Shown piece after piece: positions 38,103 to 47,559 of a DNA stretch of 64,000 nucleotides; position 1 is the first letter of the stretch, and each line of letters begins with the position of its first letter. Source of the DNA: Pseudoalteromonas luteoviolacea B = ATCC 29581 (GTDB lineage Bacteria; Pseudomonadota; Gammaproteobacteria; Enterobacterales; Alteromonadaceae); assembly GCA_000333235.1 (NCBI GenBank), contig CAPN01000019.1, positions 1-64,000 of the forward strand. The letters run 5' to 3'. Under the pieces are notes generated by a model, which worked only from the letters and a program-made list of their open reading frames with translations, was not told where the DNA came from and searched no databases. A program made the position numbers and the translations under genes.

Positions 38103-39751
38103 TACGCGTTCTCCGTCATCATTTCATCATTGGCAGCACCTGGTGGAACGAGTGGCCAAACATTTGCTTTATCATCAATGCACACATGCAAAAGATACGG
38201 GCCCTTTGCATTTACGAAGTTATCTACTGCCTGAGCCACTTCCTGTCCTTCAGTAATTGTTTGACCAGGAATACCAAATACGGCTGCTAGTTGCACAAAA
38301 TCAGGATTGTCCGATAAATTGGTTTCACTGTAGCGACCTTCAAAAAACAATTGCTGCCACTGTCTTACCATGCCTAAACGTTGGTTATCTAAAATTAAGA
38401 TTTTTACAGGCAAATTGTTGCGGCGAATCGTCGCGAGTTCTTGAATATTCATCATGATTGAGCCATCACCCGAAACCGTTAAAACGGTGTCATCTGGTCG
38501 TGCAATTTGCGCTCCGATTGCTGCAGGTAAGCCAAATCCCATCGTACCTGCGCCACCACTGCTTAAATGATTTGACGGATGACTAAACTTCATATGCTGC
38601 GCCACCCACATTTGATGCTGTCCAACATCGCAACAAACGACTGCGTTAGGGGGTAATTTTTGGCTCAATTGATTAAGCAATGCAGGCGCGTAGATCTCGT
38701 GACCTGGATAGTCATAACGCCACCCGTGCTGTGTTTGCATTGCACTTATCGTATCGAGCCAAGATGAAGAAGTGCGCGCCGGTTTAAGTTTCGGTAAAGA
38801 CGCCTTTAAATCCGCATGCAGCATGGCTGCAACAGGCTTTCTTTTACCAATTTCAGCGCGATCTATATCTAAGTGGATTACTTTCGCTTTTGCAGCAAAT
38901 TTCGCAAGGTTTCCCGTCACGCGATCGTCAAATCGTGCCCCAATACACACTAATAAATCACATTGTTGTACTGCTAAATTAGCCGCTTGTCCACCATGCA
39001 TTCCAAGCATTCCAAGGTCGTATTGATAACTTGGGAGCACACTACCTAGCGCTTTGAGCGTTGATACCGCAGGCATAGTAGACGCATTTAAGAAGTCCAT
39101 TAATTCGGCCTGCGCATCGGCACTTTGCACACCCCCGCCGATGTAAGCGACTGGACGCTTGGCATTGGCAAGTAACTCATTAGCTTTGGTCAATTGTGCT
39201 AAGTCTACTTCGGCATACTCTTCAACTTCATCTGCTAGCCAAGGATGAAATGGCACTTGTGCCATCTGAATGTCTTTTGGGATATCAACTAATACAGGAC
39301 CCGGACGACCAGAACAGGCTACATGCATCGCTTCTTGTAGCACTTCCGCCAGCTCATCCACATGCTCAACCATGTAACTGTGCTTTGTGCACGACAGTGA
39401 CATACCAAGTACATCGATCTCTTGAAAAGCATCAGAACCAATTGCTGCGGTAGGTACTTGCCCTGTGATTGCTAAAAGTGGCACCGAATCCATCATGGCA
39501 TCTGCAAGTGCCGTGATTAGATTTGTTGCACCTGGACCGGATGTGGCCAAACAAACGCCAAGCTTTCCAGTACTACGAGCATACCCCACAGCCGCAAATC
39601 CGGCTCCTTGCTCATGCCGTGTGAGGTAATGCTTTACCGGCGCTCCGTACAACGCGTCGTAAATTGGCATAATAGCCCCACCTGGATAGCCAAAAACCTC
39701 TTTTACGCCTTGCCTCGAAAGTAACTCGATTACCAATTGTGCGCCTGTCAT
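38102..39751 (-). CDS. ilvG: Acetolactate synthase II large subunit
   Basis: Condenses two pyruvates, or pyruvate plus 2-oxobutanoate, to acetohydroxy acids with ThDP and FAD. The 549-residue protein (E. coli 548) has the catalytic glutamate in [19 protein letters not shown], the ThDP motif [15 protein letters not shown] and [11 protein letters not shown]. The reading frame is complete, unlike the frameshifted ilvG of E. coli K-12. It is the first structural gene behind the leader and attenuator. Confidence 0.97.
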   Translation of the reverse strand: MTGAQLVIELLSRQGVKEVFGYPGGAIMPIYDALYGAPVKHYLTRHEQGAGFAAVGYARSTGKLGVCLATSGPGATNLITALADAMMDSVPLLAITGQVPTAAIGSDAFQEIDVLGMSLSCTKHSYMVEHVDELAEVLQEAMHVACSGRPGPVLVDIPKDIQMAQVPFHPWLADEVEEYAEVDLAQLTKANELLANAKRPVAYIGGGVQSADAQAELMDFLNASTMPAVSTLKALGSVLPSYQYDLGMLGMHGGQAANLAVQQCDLLVCIGARFDDRVTGNLAKFAAKAKVIHLDIDRAEIGKRKPVAAMLHADLKASLPKLKPARTSSSWLDTISAMQTQHGWRYDYPGHEIYAPALLNQLSQKLPPNAVVCCDVGQHQMWVAQHMKFSHPSNHLSSGGAGTMGFGLPAAIGAQIARPDDTVLTVSGDGSIMMNIQELATIRRNNLPVKILILDNQRLGMVRQWQQLFFEGRYSETNLSDNPDFVQLAAVFGIPGQTITEGQEVAQAVDNFVNAKGPYLLHVCIDDKANVWPLVPPGAANDEMMTENA

Positions 39752-39797
39752 TCCTCATCCCCAGTTTGCAACGTATTAAAAATTAAACCCTAAAACG

Positions 39798-39835
39798 AAG
39801 AGGCCCCCCGAACTTTTCAGTGCGGGGGGCCTCTT
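39798..39835 (-). terminator. ilv operon attenuator
   Basis: On the minus strand, between the leader peptide and ilvG, a very strong stem (13 pairs, AAGAGGCCCCCCG with CGGGGGGCCTCTT, 12-base loop) is followed by a T-rich stretch TTCGTTTT. The end of the leader coding region at 39870-39878 contains GGCCCCCGC on the plus strand, complementary to one arm of the stem, so it could form the alternative antiterminator. This is the classical attenuation layout. Confidence 0.85.
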
Positions 39836-39863
39836 TTCATGCTTGTCTACTTTTCGCTAAGCA

Positions 39864-39947
39864 TTAGCCGGCCCCCGCGGTAATAATAATCACCACGTTG
39901 ATAATCACGACTAGGACTAGCTTAGCTGTTAACATTGACATACTCAT
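39864..39947 (-). CDS. ilvL: ilv operon leader peptide
   Basis: The 27-residue peptide MSMSMLTAKLVLVVIINVVIIITAGAG has a dense run of regulatory codons: V/L/I in VLVVIINVVIII. Ribosome stalling there when charged branched-chain tRNAs are scarce would favour the antiterminator. It ends 29 bases before the attenuator stem. ATG 39947 is chosen; the open frame extends further upstream but without the leader-like composition. Confidence 0.85.
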   Translation of the reverse strand: MSMSMLTAKLVLVVIINVVIIITAGAG

Positions 39948-40287
39948 TTTACGAATTTGATACTTTGCGATGTAGCTGATTTTTGTTTGTAACACTACAC
40001 CGCTGTGTGTTTTTCTATTAGTACATAGAGGGACAGCTTTCGTCAAGCATAAAAACAATGCTTTTTAAACAATAAAAATCATTAAATAAAACATACTTTA
40101 TCCAAACTGCGGGGGATTTTAGAATTGAAATTGCAGCTTTTTAGAAGCACCTAAATTCATGCTGTCTTTTTGTATACCATTTAAAGGGGATGATTCACCT
40201 AAAATGAGTACATTAAATTTTTGTGATTTACTTCGAGTTCTGTATATGATCCAGTAACATTTACCTTCGAATCATTCCAGGAAAGTT

Positions 40288-41163
40288 ATGTTCACCTTTC
40301 GCATCGCTGTTAGTTTTGTGTTTTTTTTCTTTGTTTTTCCTGCTCATTCACAACCTGCGTTATGGCAAATTAACAAGGGCAATATGACCTCTTATGTATT
40401 TGGCACGATGCACGTTGGCGATGACAGCATGAAATCATTACCAAGTCACGTTACCCAAGCGATCCTTAAAAGTGATAGCGTTATCGTAGAGTTAGACATC
40501 ACCACCCTATCCACTCAAATCATGCAGCAAAAAGTACTCCCTCGGATGACCCTGCCAAGTGATACCAACTTAGCCAAAGAAATTTCGCCCCAGTTATATA
40601 CAAAGCTCGCCACTGCACTTGAAGAATTTGGCTTACCTATTGAACAAGTGAGTCAAATCAAACCATGGGCAATCGCACTGAATTTAACATCCTTAACCTA
40701 TCAGCGCGCAGGCTTCTCCTCTCAGTATGGCGCCGATCTGCAGGTCATTGCGTTTGCAAAAAAGCACGCTATTGCACTTTTTGAGCTTGAAACCGTCGAC
40801 GAGCAATTCGGCTTTTTTGATGAGATCGGTATAGACAATAATTACCTTTTGCTTGAGACCTTGAAAAGCTACAAAGATTTAGATGGTTACGTTTATCCCT
40901 TAGTAAATGCGTGGAAAAGTGGTGATCTAGCCGCTTTAGAAACACAATATGATAAAGCATTTACACAAGACGAAACCAGTCTACGTGCTGAACAGGTGTT
41001 ATTAACCAATCGCAATCACCGCTGGATCAAAGCACTTCTACCAAAATTAGAAAAACAAACTGTGTTTATCGCCGTTGGTGCACTGCATTTACCCAAAGAC
41101 AATGGCTTACTTAATTTACTTCAACAACAAGGCTACTCAATAAAAAAAATCGAGGCACTTTAA
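40288..41163 (+). CDS. TraB/GumN family protein
   Basis: The 291-residue precursor has a signal peptide (about 1-21, ending AHS) and the TraB/GumN fold: LWQINKGNMTSYVFGTMHVGDD at the start, VIVELDI, and VFIAVGALHLPKDNGLLNLL at the end. The GTMH and GALH histidines and the ELD acid are the conserved positions of this family, related to the Tiki/erythromycin esterase-like group of putative metalloproteases. It is periplasmic or lipid-anchored; the substrate is unknown. AGGAAAG precedes ATG 40288. Confidence 0.9.
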   Translation: MFTFRIAVSFVFFFFVFPAHSQPALWQINKGNMTSYVFGTMHVGDDSMKSLPSHVTQAILKSDSVIVELDITTLSTQIMQQKVLPRMTLPSDTNLAKEISPQLYTKLATALEEFGLPIEQVSQIKPWAIALNLTSLTYQRAGFSSQYGADLQVIAFAKKHAIALFELETVDEQFGFFDEIGIDNNYLLLETLKSYKDLDGYVYPLVNAWKSGDLAALETQYDKAFTQDETSLRAEQVLLTNRNHRWIKALLPKLEKQTVFIAVGALHLPKDNGLLNLLQQQGYSIKKIEAL

Positions 41164-41223
41164 ACCTTTTGCTTGGTTCTGCGCGTCGAAAAGAAAAATA
41201 GCTTAATTCAATAGGATTGAAAC

Positions 41224-41850
41224 ATGAAAAAGACCTTATTCGCACTAATAAGTCTGTTTGTTATTAGCACTAACGTTTATGCAGAAGAATCAAAAATACT
41301 AACTCAACACTTTGATCTAGAGAAGAAAAAGCAATTTATTTTAGAAGTACCTGTTGGTCGAATTGACCTACAAACAAATAATTCAGATAAGATTGACGTA
41401 CGTGTTGAAATCACCCCTAAAAATGAGGGGGACAGTTGGTTTGGTAGTGATGTCAATTTAGACAAGTTCAGCATCGAAGCTAAAAATACCGAAAGTGAAC
41501 TTTACCTCACAATCGACAGTGACGAGATTGAGCAAATTTGGCAAGTGACGATACCAAAAAGCCTCGCGCTGAATTTGGAACTCGGTGTCGGCAAAGTCGA
41601 AGTCTCTGATTTAGCAAATTCAGCGACGATTGAAGTTGGCGTGGGAAAAGTATTAATCAATACGGCACTTAACGATTTTAAAGCCATAAATTTAGATTCA
41701 GGTGTGGGTAAAACCCGCGTGAAAGGTTTCGAAAAAAACATCGAACACAATAAAAATGTGGTGAGTTCAGATGTGAAATACCGAGGCGATGGTCAGTACA
41801 GCATTGACGTCGAAGTCGGCGTGGGGGACGCCAAAGTAGAAAAAAGATAA
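41224..41850 (+). CDS. Periplasmic beta-repeat protein (DUF4097-like)
   Basis: The 208-residue precursor has a signal peptide (about 1-20, ending VYA) and a repeated beta-strand pattern. VPVGRIDLQTNNSDKIDVRV, LGVGKVEVSDL, VGVGKVLINT and SGVGKTRVKG are successive rungs with a G-V-G-K turn, and VGVGDAKVEKR ends it. This is like DUF4097/DUF2807 putative auto-transporter-type beta-helices. The function is unknown. It follows the TraB-like gene by 60 bases and has its own terminator, so the two may form an operon. Confidence 0.7.
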   Translation: MKKTLFALISLFVISTNVYAEESKILTQHFDLEKKKQFILEVPVGRIDLQTNNSDKIDVRVEITPKNEGDSWFGSDVNLDKFSIEAKNTESELYLTIDSDEIEQIWQVTIPKSLALNLELGVGKVEVSDLANSATIEVGVGKVLINTALNDFKAINLDSGVGKTRVKGFEKNIEHNKNVVSSDVKYRGDGQYSIDVEVGVGDAKVEKR

Positions 41851-41890
41851 ACCATTTTTCACTGCAAACAACTACACGATAACAACAAAT

Positions 41891-41925
41891 GAAAGCACAA
41901 TATCAATAAATATGTGCTTTCTTTT
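41891..41925 (+). terminator. Rho-independent terminator after the beta-repeat protein
   Basis: GAAAGCACA/TGTGCTTTC with a 13-base loop is followed by TTTT, about 40 bases after the stop codon. Confidence 0.75.
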
Positions 41926-42068
41926 ACTATCTCCAGGTCAGTAACCACCGTTATTTCTCACGCTCGAGAGGATTAGAAATCAATACTTGACACCTAGATG
42001 GCTAAAATGTTTCAATGCCGCCTCACCCGATTTTTGCTTCAGGTTGTGAATGGCTCGCAACGTGGAGT

Positions 42069-42246
42069 CGGCTGGAAGAGGAGCGTTATTCAGGTAACTG
42101 ACTGGAAGGGAGCAAACCCTAAAGAAAGTCAGTGAGGGGAAATAACGCCGAGAAGTAACGAGTTTTGCTGCTTGTTATTTCGGGCGCGTGGGCTGAATCC
42201 CAACGTCTGTCACCAATTATGGTTTTGGTGGAGAGCTTCTGGTCTT
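42069..42246 (+). promoter_or_regulatory. Lysine riboswitch (L box)
   Basis: The leader matches the lysine aptamer element by element. P1 is CTGGAAG (from 42072) with CTTCTGG (to 42242), followed by the conserved AGAGGAGCG. P2 is GCGTTATT (42083-42090) with AATAACGC (42141-42148). Next come GAGGGGAA and GCCGAGAAG, and P4 at 42152-42161/42170-42179. GGGCTGAATCCC is followed by GTCTGTCACCAA...TTGGTGGAGAGCTTCTGG. GGCTGAATCCC and TGTCACCA are nearly identical to the E. coli lysC element as I recall it. It lies directly upstream of the dapA-led operon, so lysine should repress that operon. Confidence 0.93.
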
Positions 42247-42254
42247 GAAATATT

Positions 42255-42279
42255 TAGGCCAAAGCTCGCCTATTTTTTT
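42255..42279 (+). terminator. Terminator of the lysine riboswitch expression platform
   Basis: TAGGC/GCCTA with an eight-base loop is followed by a seven-base T-run, 10 bases after the aptamer. The loop contains AAGCTC, complementary to GAGCTT inside the P1 3' strand (42233-42238), so P1 formation with lysine should free the terminator. Confidence 0.75.
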
Positions 42280-42361
42280 GAGTCCATTGCTCTTCGAATT
42301 TTAATCTGTTCGGAGTTTTGGGTTCTGCCAAATTCACCGAACACTTTTAAGTTCGGTAGAG

Positions 42362-43249
42362 ATGAAAACAACATCATTCAACTTATCAGACTTCCCATTG
42401 TGGACAGCCTTGGTCACTCCTTTTGACGACCAAGACAATGTCGACTATGCCGCGTTAACGCAACTCGTCCGCGATCAAGAAGCAGCCCATAACGGCATAT
42501 TGCTACTTGGTTCGACCGGTGAAGGTTTAGCGTTAACACTTGAAGAACAACAACAAATTGTCGAGTTCGTTTGTCGACTCAAGCCAAATGTTCCACTAAT
42601 GGTCGCCGTTGGTGGGATAAACTTAGCAGCACAAAAAGCATGGGTCGAATTTTGCAACACCTTGCCAATTTCGGCGTTTTTGCTTGGTTCTCCACTTTAC
42701 GCAAAGCCAGGGATAATTGGCCAAACCCAGTGGTTTGAGGCCCTATTAGGCGCAACACCACTGCCTTGCATGCTTTACAACGTGCCGGGCCGCAGTGCTG
42801 TTGCTATTGCTCCAGAGGTGCTGAAAAATCTGAGTCACCATAAAAACCTCTGGGCTTTAAAAGAAGCATCTGGTGACATTAGTAAGTTCGAATCATTTCG
42901 CAAAGCAGCACCTCATGTGGCTATTTACAGCGGTGATGATGGCTTAATGCCATATTTTGCTCAAGCTGGGGCTGCAGGGCTTGTGAGTGTTGCCGCGAAT
43001 GCTTGGCCAAAACAAACCGCTGAGTTTGTCCGTCGCTCTTTGGCTGGCACCTTTCCAAATCTCTTTACAACATGGACCGACGCTGTCAATAGTTTATTCG
43101 CTGTCGCTAATCCGATCCCTGTGAAAGTGCTTATGCACCAACAAGGTAAACTCGCGACTCCGCACTTACGTCCACCGCTTACCCATTTAGAACTTCAAAA
43201 TACTGCCGCTTTGAATGCGGCCAATGACACCATTTTAGCTTGGAATTAA
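42362..43249 (+). CDS. dapA: 4-hydroxy-tetrahydrodipicolinate synthase-family protein (DapA-like)
   Basis: DapA condenses pyruvate with aspartate semialdehyde at the branch to DAP and lysine. The 295-residue aldolase has LLLGSTGEGLALTLEEQ, the tyrosine in LYNVPGRS and the Schiff-base lysine in LWALKEASGD. It is the first gene behind the lysine riboswitch, which supports a lysine-pathway role. It may be one of several DapA paralogues in the genome. The next gene begins nine bases later. Confidence 0.85.
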   Translation: MKTTSFNLSDFPLWTALVTPFDDQDNVDYAALTQLVRDQEAAHNGILLLGSTGEGLALTLEEQQQIVEFVCRLKPNVPLMVAVGGINLAAQKAWVEFCNTLPISAFLLGSPLYAKPGIIGQTQWFEALLGATPLPCMLYNVPGRSAVAIAPEVLKNLSHHKNLWALKEASGDISKFESFRKAAPHVAIYSGDDGLMPYFAQAGAAGLVSVAANAWPKQTAEFVRRSLAGTFPNLFTTWTDAVNSLFAVANPIPVKVLMHQQGKLATPHLRPPLTHLELQNTAALNAANDTILAWN

Positions 43250-43258
43250 GGTAGTAAT

Positions 43259-43999
43259 ATGAGCTGGTTAGAACTATTAAACGATTTAGAACAAGGCAAG
43301 GTACGAGCGGCGACTCAAGACGCAGAAGGCCAGTGGCATGCCAATGTTGAAGTAAAAAAAGGCATTTTGGATGCGTTTCGCAATGGCGTAAACACCGAAT
43401 TCCCAGGTGGCTTTGTCGATAAAGACAACCTCGCCCCACGTGGTTTTTCAGCACAAGACAATGTGCGCATGGTACCAGGTGGCAGCAGTGTACGCCGAGG
43501 TGCTTATGTCGCTTCTGGCACCATCATCATGCCTCCAGCCTACATCAATATTGGTGCTTACGTCGATAGCGGTACGATGGTGGATAGTCACGCCTTGGTT
43601 GGTTCATGTGCCCAGATAGGTAAAAACGTACACTTGAGTGCAGCAGTTCAGGTCGGTGGGGTACTTGAACCCATCGGCGCAAGCCCTGTAATCGTTGAAG
43701 ATGGCGCATTTATTGGCGCGGGATGCGTACTCGTAGAAGGCGTGGTTGTAAAGAAAAATGCAGTACTCGCCCCTGGCGTCCGTCTATCTGCTTCGATTCC
43801 AGTTTATGACTGTGTTAACGAACGCACGTTAGATAAAGGGGAGGCGATTCCAGAAAATGCGATTGTCATTCCGGGTTCACGCCCAGCTTCCAGTGAATGG
43901 GCAAAAGCGCAAGGATTAAGCATGTCATGTGCTTTGATTGTAAAATACCGTGACGGTCAAAGTGATGCGTCGTTATTGCTCGAAGAGGTATTGCGTTAA
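43259..43999 (+). CDS. dapD: Tetrahydrodipicolinate N-succinyltransferase-like (short DapD)
   Basis: The left-handed beta-helix acyltransferase is of DapD type: RMVPGGSSVRRGAYVASGTI, NIGAYVDSGTMVDSHALVGS, CAQIGKNVHLSAAVQVGGVL and EPIGASPVIVEDGAFIGAG match DapD closely. At 246 residues it is shorter than E. coli DapD (274) and lacks much of the helical N-terminal domain. AAGGTAG precedes ATG 43259. It overlaps the next gene by one base. It should succinylate (or possibly acetylate) tetrahydrodipicolinate. Confidence 0.8.
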   Translation: MSWLELLNDLEQGKVRAATQDAEGQWHANVEVKKGILDAFRNGVNTEFPGGFVDKDNLAPRGFSAQDNVRMVPGGSSVRRGAYVASGTIIMPPAYINIGAYVDSGTMVDSHALVGSCAQIGKNVHLSAAVQVGGVLEPIGASPVIVEDGAFIGAGCVLVEGVVVKKNAVLAPGVRLSASIPVYDCVNERTLDKGEAIPENAIVIPGSRPASSEWAKAQGLSMSCALIVKYRDGQSDASLLLEEVLR

Positions 44000-45204
44000 T
44001 GAGCTTTTTGAGTACGTCACTTCGCAATACGATTGCGCCTATCACTGAACACGTCGAGACCCCGTTTTTTATTTACGATCTCGACAAATTGGCAGCTCAT
44101 CTGCAGCCCCTTACAGCGCAAAATGTCGTGAAATTGTGGTACGCCGTTAAAGCAAACCCGTTGTCACGCGTCATCCAAACCTTGGACGCCGCAGGGTTCA
44201 ATTTCGACGTTGCCAGTGCCGGTGAGTTAAATCAAGTGCTCGCACAAGGCGTATCAGCGAAACGCGTACTCAACACAGGCCCTGCAAAGTCTAAACGTCA
44301 AATAGCCCATTTTTTAAAAACGGGGGTACGCACCTTTGTTGCAGAAAGTATCAATCAAGTTACGTGGTTGCAAGAAGCTGCAGCGCGAGATCAAATCACA
44401 CTACGCATTTTACTTCGAGTTCAATTACGTTGGCCTGACGGTGAAAAAAACCCGCTTGGTGGCGATAGCCTGACTCCTTTTGGCTTAGGGTGCGAAGAGT
44501 GGAAGTCGCTTACTTTAGCCTCGTTCCCTAATTTAGATTTTGCTGGGCTGCATATTTTTCAATGGGGAAATATGCTTGATACGAAAAAGTTATCATCGTT
44601 GTGGTCACAAATGGTCCCGCCCCTTCGCGCTCTTGCTGACTCTCTTGAAATGAATTTGCGAATTTTAGATTTAGGCGGCGGACTTGGCATTCCCTATACC
44701 GCTGATCAAATTTCATTAAATTGGCCGCAGTTGCTCGATACATTAGCGACCATCAAAGCAACGTCTGGCGTCGATGAACTTTGGATGGAACTTGGCCGTT
44801 ACGCGGTCGGAGAATGCGGTTATTACGTTAACCCAGTCATTGAACAAAAGACCAATTATGGGCATAAACAGCTTATTGTAGCAGGAGGCATTAACCATAT
44901 TTTGCGCCCAGCAGTCACTCACCAAGCTTTTCCTAGCGAAATACTGCGCCACTCAGAAGCGCCCACTGAGCCTTTTTTGATCCACGGCCCCTTATGCACG
45001 GCACTTGATAGTTTAGGACAACATACATTACCTGGGGATATCAATGAACAAGATTGGTTGGTATTTAGTCAATGTGGTGCTTATGGATTCACAGAAAGTA
45101 TGCCGTATTTTTTATGTCATGAACTCGCCGCTGAATACGTTATGCAACACGGCTATGTTGAGTGCATCCGCCAACCTGAAACAGCCGACTTTTATCTGAG
45201 GTAA
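43999..45204 (+). CDS. PLP-dependent diaminopimelate-type decarboxylase (LysA-like)
   Basis: The 401-residue fold-type III decarboxylase has the PLP lysine in LWYAVKANPLSRV, FDVASAGEL, the glycine loop LDLGGGLGIPY, ELGRYAVGECGYYV and the cysteine region GPLCTALDSLG. The last two motifs resemble biosynthetic LysA-like decarboxylases associated with secondary or surface-polymer clusters more than canonical LysA, where I expect EPGR. The operon and riboswitch still suggest meso-diaminopimelate or a close analogue as substrate. It is coupled to dapD and followed by the M14 deacylase after three bases. Confidence 0.75.
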   Translation: MSFLSTSLRNTIAPITEHVETPFFIYDLDKLAAHLQPLTAQNVVKLWYAVKANPLSRVIQTLDAAGFNFDVASAGELNQVLAQGVSAKRVLNTGPAKSKRQIAHFLKTGVRTFVAESINQVTWLQEAAARDQITLRILLRVQLRWPDGEKNPLGGDSLTPFGLGCEEWKSLTLASFPNLDFAGLHIFQWGNMLDTKKLSSLWSQMVPPLRALADSLEMNLRILDLGGGLGIPYTADQISLNWPQLLDTLATIKATSGVDELWMELGRYAVGECGYYVNPVIEQKTNYGHKQLIVAGGINHILRPAVTHQAFPSEILRHSEAPTEPFLIHGPLCTALDSLGQHTLPGDINEQDWLVFSQCGAYGFTESMPYFLCHELAAEYVMQHGYVECIRQPETADFYLR

Positions 45205-45207
45205 GCC

Positions 45208-46329
45208 ATGAAGCCGCTGAACACTATCGTGCAAGAGAATCGCGTAGTCGGAGAAATCGCAAACGGTTTACCACTAACGATCCCGGTTTATCGTTTGAAA
45301 GGATCAGGGACTGGTCCTTCTGTTTATATTCAAGCCAATATGCATGGTGCAGAAGTACAAGGAAACGCTGTAATTTACCAATTGCTAGAGTTACTAAAGC
45401 ACTTACCGCTAAATGGGGACATAACCCTAGTGCCCTATGCAAATCCTATTGGTTGCAATCAAAAATCTGGCGAATTCACATTGGGTCGCTTCGACCCAAT
45501 TACCGGCACCAACTGGAATCGAATGTATCATGATCACACCGATCTACTCGACGATTTTTTGTTAAACCATAGTCACCTTGATGATAGTGCACTTAAATCC
45601 CGTTTTAAACGCCTGCTTATTGAACAAAGTCAAAAACGGTTAGATGGACCGGCTAACCACCTAACCACAGGTAAGCGCATCGCGCTTAACCTGCAACGTC
45701 TAGCGCATGAAGCGGATATTGTGCTCGATTTACACACCGGGCCAATTTCCACAAAACATCTATATTGCCCTCTGTATGCACAAGAAAGTGCGCGTTATTT
45801 TGATATTCAAAACGTGTTGCTTATCCCTGAAGGGTTTGGTGGAGCAATGGATGAGGCGTGTTTTTGTCCATGGTGGCAATTAAGCTCAGCACTGCAGGCG
45901 AAAGGCAGAGATTTTGATGTGGCCGTGGAAGCGTTTACCGTTGAGTTAGGTTCGCAAGAAAAAATAGATTTGCGCGAGGCTAAAGACGATGCTCGCGGCA
46001 TCTTAAGTTATCTCGCGCACAAAGAAGTGATCGTATCAAGTGAATTTAAACCTCGTAAAATGAAGCGTTTCGGCTGCTATTTGAAAGATTATGAAGCTTT
46101 TTATGCCCCAATGGGTGGCATGGTAGAATACACCGCACCTTTAGGTGAGCCAATCCCTGCAGGGACAACAATTGCTCATATTTTGCGAATGGAGCGTTAT
46201 TTAAGTGAACAGCCGCTCAATGTTATTTCTATCGATAAACCTGCAATTCCCATCTTACATTTCGCTTCCGCAAGCGTAAATCAAGGTACTGAACTGTATA
46301 AATTTTTTACAAACTACTTTGAGCTCTAA
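45208..46329 (+). CDS. Succinylglutamate desuccinylase/aspartoacylase-family deacylase
   Basis: The 373-residue M14-like zinc deacylase has the metal ligands in QANMHGAEVQGN (H and E) and LDLHTGPIS, with NPIGCNQ between. The C-terminal part (about 290-370) has GGMVEYTAPLGEPIPAGTTI, a biotinyl-lipoyl-like hammerhead. Its place at the end of a dapA-dapD-decarboxylase operon suggests removal of an N-acyl group, i.e. the job normally done by DapE, from a different fold. That role is inferred. A second family member lies at 54868. Confidence 0.8.
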   Translation: MKPLNTIVQENRVVGEIANGLPLTIPVYRLKGSGTGPSVYIQANMHGAEVQGNAVIYQLLELLKHLPLNGDITLVPYANPIGCNQKSGEFTLGRFDPITGTNWNRMYHDHTDLLDDFLLNHSHLDDSALKSRFKRLLIEQSQKRLDGPANHLTTGKRIALNLQRLAHEADIVLDLHTGPISTKHLYCPLYAQESARYFDIQNVLLIPEGFGGAMDEACFCPWWQLSSALQAKGRDFDVAVEAFTVELGSQEKIDLREAKDDARGILSYLAHKEVIVSSEFKPRKMKRFGCYLKDYEAFYAPMGGMVEYTAPLGEPIPAGTTIAHILRMERYLSEQPLNVISIDKPAIPILHFASASVNQGTELYKFFTNYFEL

Positions 46330-46477
46330 CCGATTATTGCGTGAGAGTAAGTAAGGCTTCTTACTTACTAAGGTGTGGCGGCGCTGCCGCCAGCCTTTTT
46401 CAACGCTTAACCAAATTCAGGAAAATGTCAGCCGTTCGCCGTATAATGATCACATTATCGACACACGGAATGGAACT

Positions 46478-47515
46478 ATGCGCTCTACTGTATTCTTTTT
46501 ACTTTGCGTCATTGGGCTTTTGCCTCTTACCTCTCTTGCGCAAAACTCGCCTGAACCGCCTCTAACCACCCAAGACGATATCGACCTGATAACACAATGT
46601 GTATTAAATGAAGTTATTGCAGGTGACAAAGACCGAACGATTGAAGAGCTCCGTCATTATTGTGAACAACTCGACGATGCTAAACAACTGAGTCAATTAG
46701 ATAAACGCATTGCACGTGAAAGCGTAGGCTTGAAAAATCGCAATGTCTTAACCCCGCATCAGCGTAACTACATTTTACCTGTCTCCTACGTTTCACATCC
46801 TAATAGTCGACCTTTTAGCGGTTTAACTGGCATTAGTGACGAAGGTGAACCCCTCGATCACGTCGAAGTAAAATACCAATTATCGTTAAAAGTACCACTT
46901 TACACGGGATTTTCAGATAAAGATCAGGCCATTTTTATGGGTTTTACCCTGCAATCTTTTTGGCAATTTTACAACAAAGATATTTCCTCGCCATTTCGGG
47001 AAACCAATTACGAACCGGAACTTTTTTGGATTAACTTCCTCGACGATGAAAACGTCTTATGGGGAGATGAAATGGCCTTTGCACTTGGTATATCTCATCA
47101 ATCAAACGGACGCAGTCAGCCTAACTCTCGCTCATGGAATCGAGTATACGCTAACTTTTTATGGGAAAATCGCGGCTTTGTATTTTCATTAAAACCTTGG
47201 TATCGGCTTCCTGAAGACAGAAAAGACGACATTCTCGAAGCTAAAGGCGATGACAATCCTGATATTCATAAATACATGGGCTATTTCGAATTTTCAGGGA
47301 TATACCGCCTTGAAGAACACGAATTTAGCTTTATGCTACGCAATAACTTGAACAGCAGTAATCGCGGCGCGATCCAACTCGATTGGTCATTTCCTGCTTG
47401 GGGGAAATTGCGTGGCTACGTGCAATATTTCAACGGCTACGGTGAAAGTATGATTGATTACAATGCCGATATTGAGCGGATCGGCATTGGCATTTTGCTC
47501 ACTGATCTGCTTTAA
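46478..47515 (+). CDS. pldA: Outer-membrane phospholipase A
   Basis: The dimeric outer-membrane phospholipase removes misplaced phospholipids from the outer leaflet. The 345-residue precursor has a signal peptide (about 1-22, ending SLAQ). It has the catalytic segment SHQSNGRSQPNSRSWNRVYA, holding the His-Ser of the H-S-N triad and the calcium-binding region. Beta-strands follow to the end. ATG 46478 is used, as the upstream in-frame start adds 35 residues before the signal peptide. It may have its own promoter after the M14 gene. Confidence 0.9.
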   Translation: MRSTVFFLLCVIGLLPLTSLAQNSPEPPLTTQDDIDLITQCVLNEVIAGDKDRTIEELRHYCEQLDDAKQLSQLDKRIARESVGLKNRNVLTPHQRNYILPVSYVSHPNSRPFSGLTGISDEGEPLDHVEVKYQLSLKVPLYTGFSDKDQAIFMGFTLQSFWQFYNKDISSPFRETNYEPELFWINFLDDENVLWGDEMAFALGISHQSNGRSQPNSRSWNRVYANFLWENRGFVFSLKPWYRLPEDRKDDILEAKGDDNPDIHKYMGYFEFSGIYRLEEHEFSFMLRNNLNSSNRGAIQLDWSFPAWGKLRGYVQYFNGYGESMIDYNADIERIGIGILLTDLL

Positions 47516-47559
47516 ACGACTAAAAGAGTATCGCCTTAATTAAGACGATAACAATACGC

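Noticed and set aside
39948..40058. Upstream extension of the ilvL reading frame
   Set aside because: The extra residues lack the leader composition; the ATG at 39947 gives a peptide of normal leader size.
42172..42426. 84-residue open frame before dapA
   Set aside because: It overlaps the lysine riboswitch and its terminator, whose structure explains the sequence.
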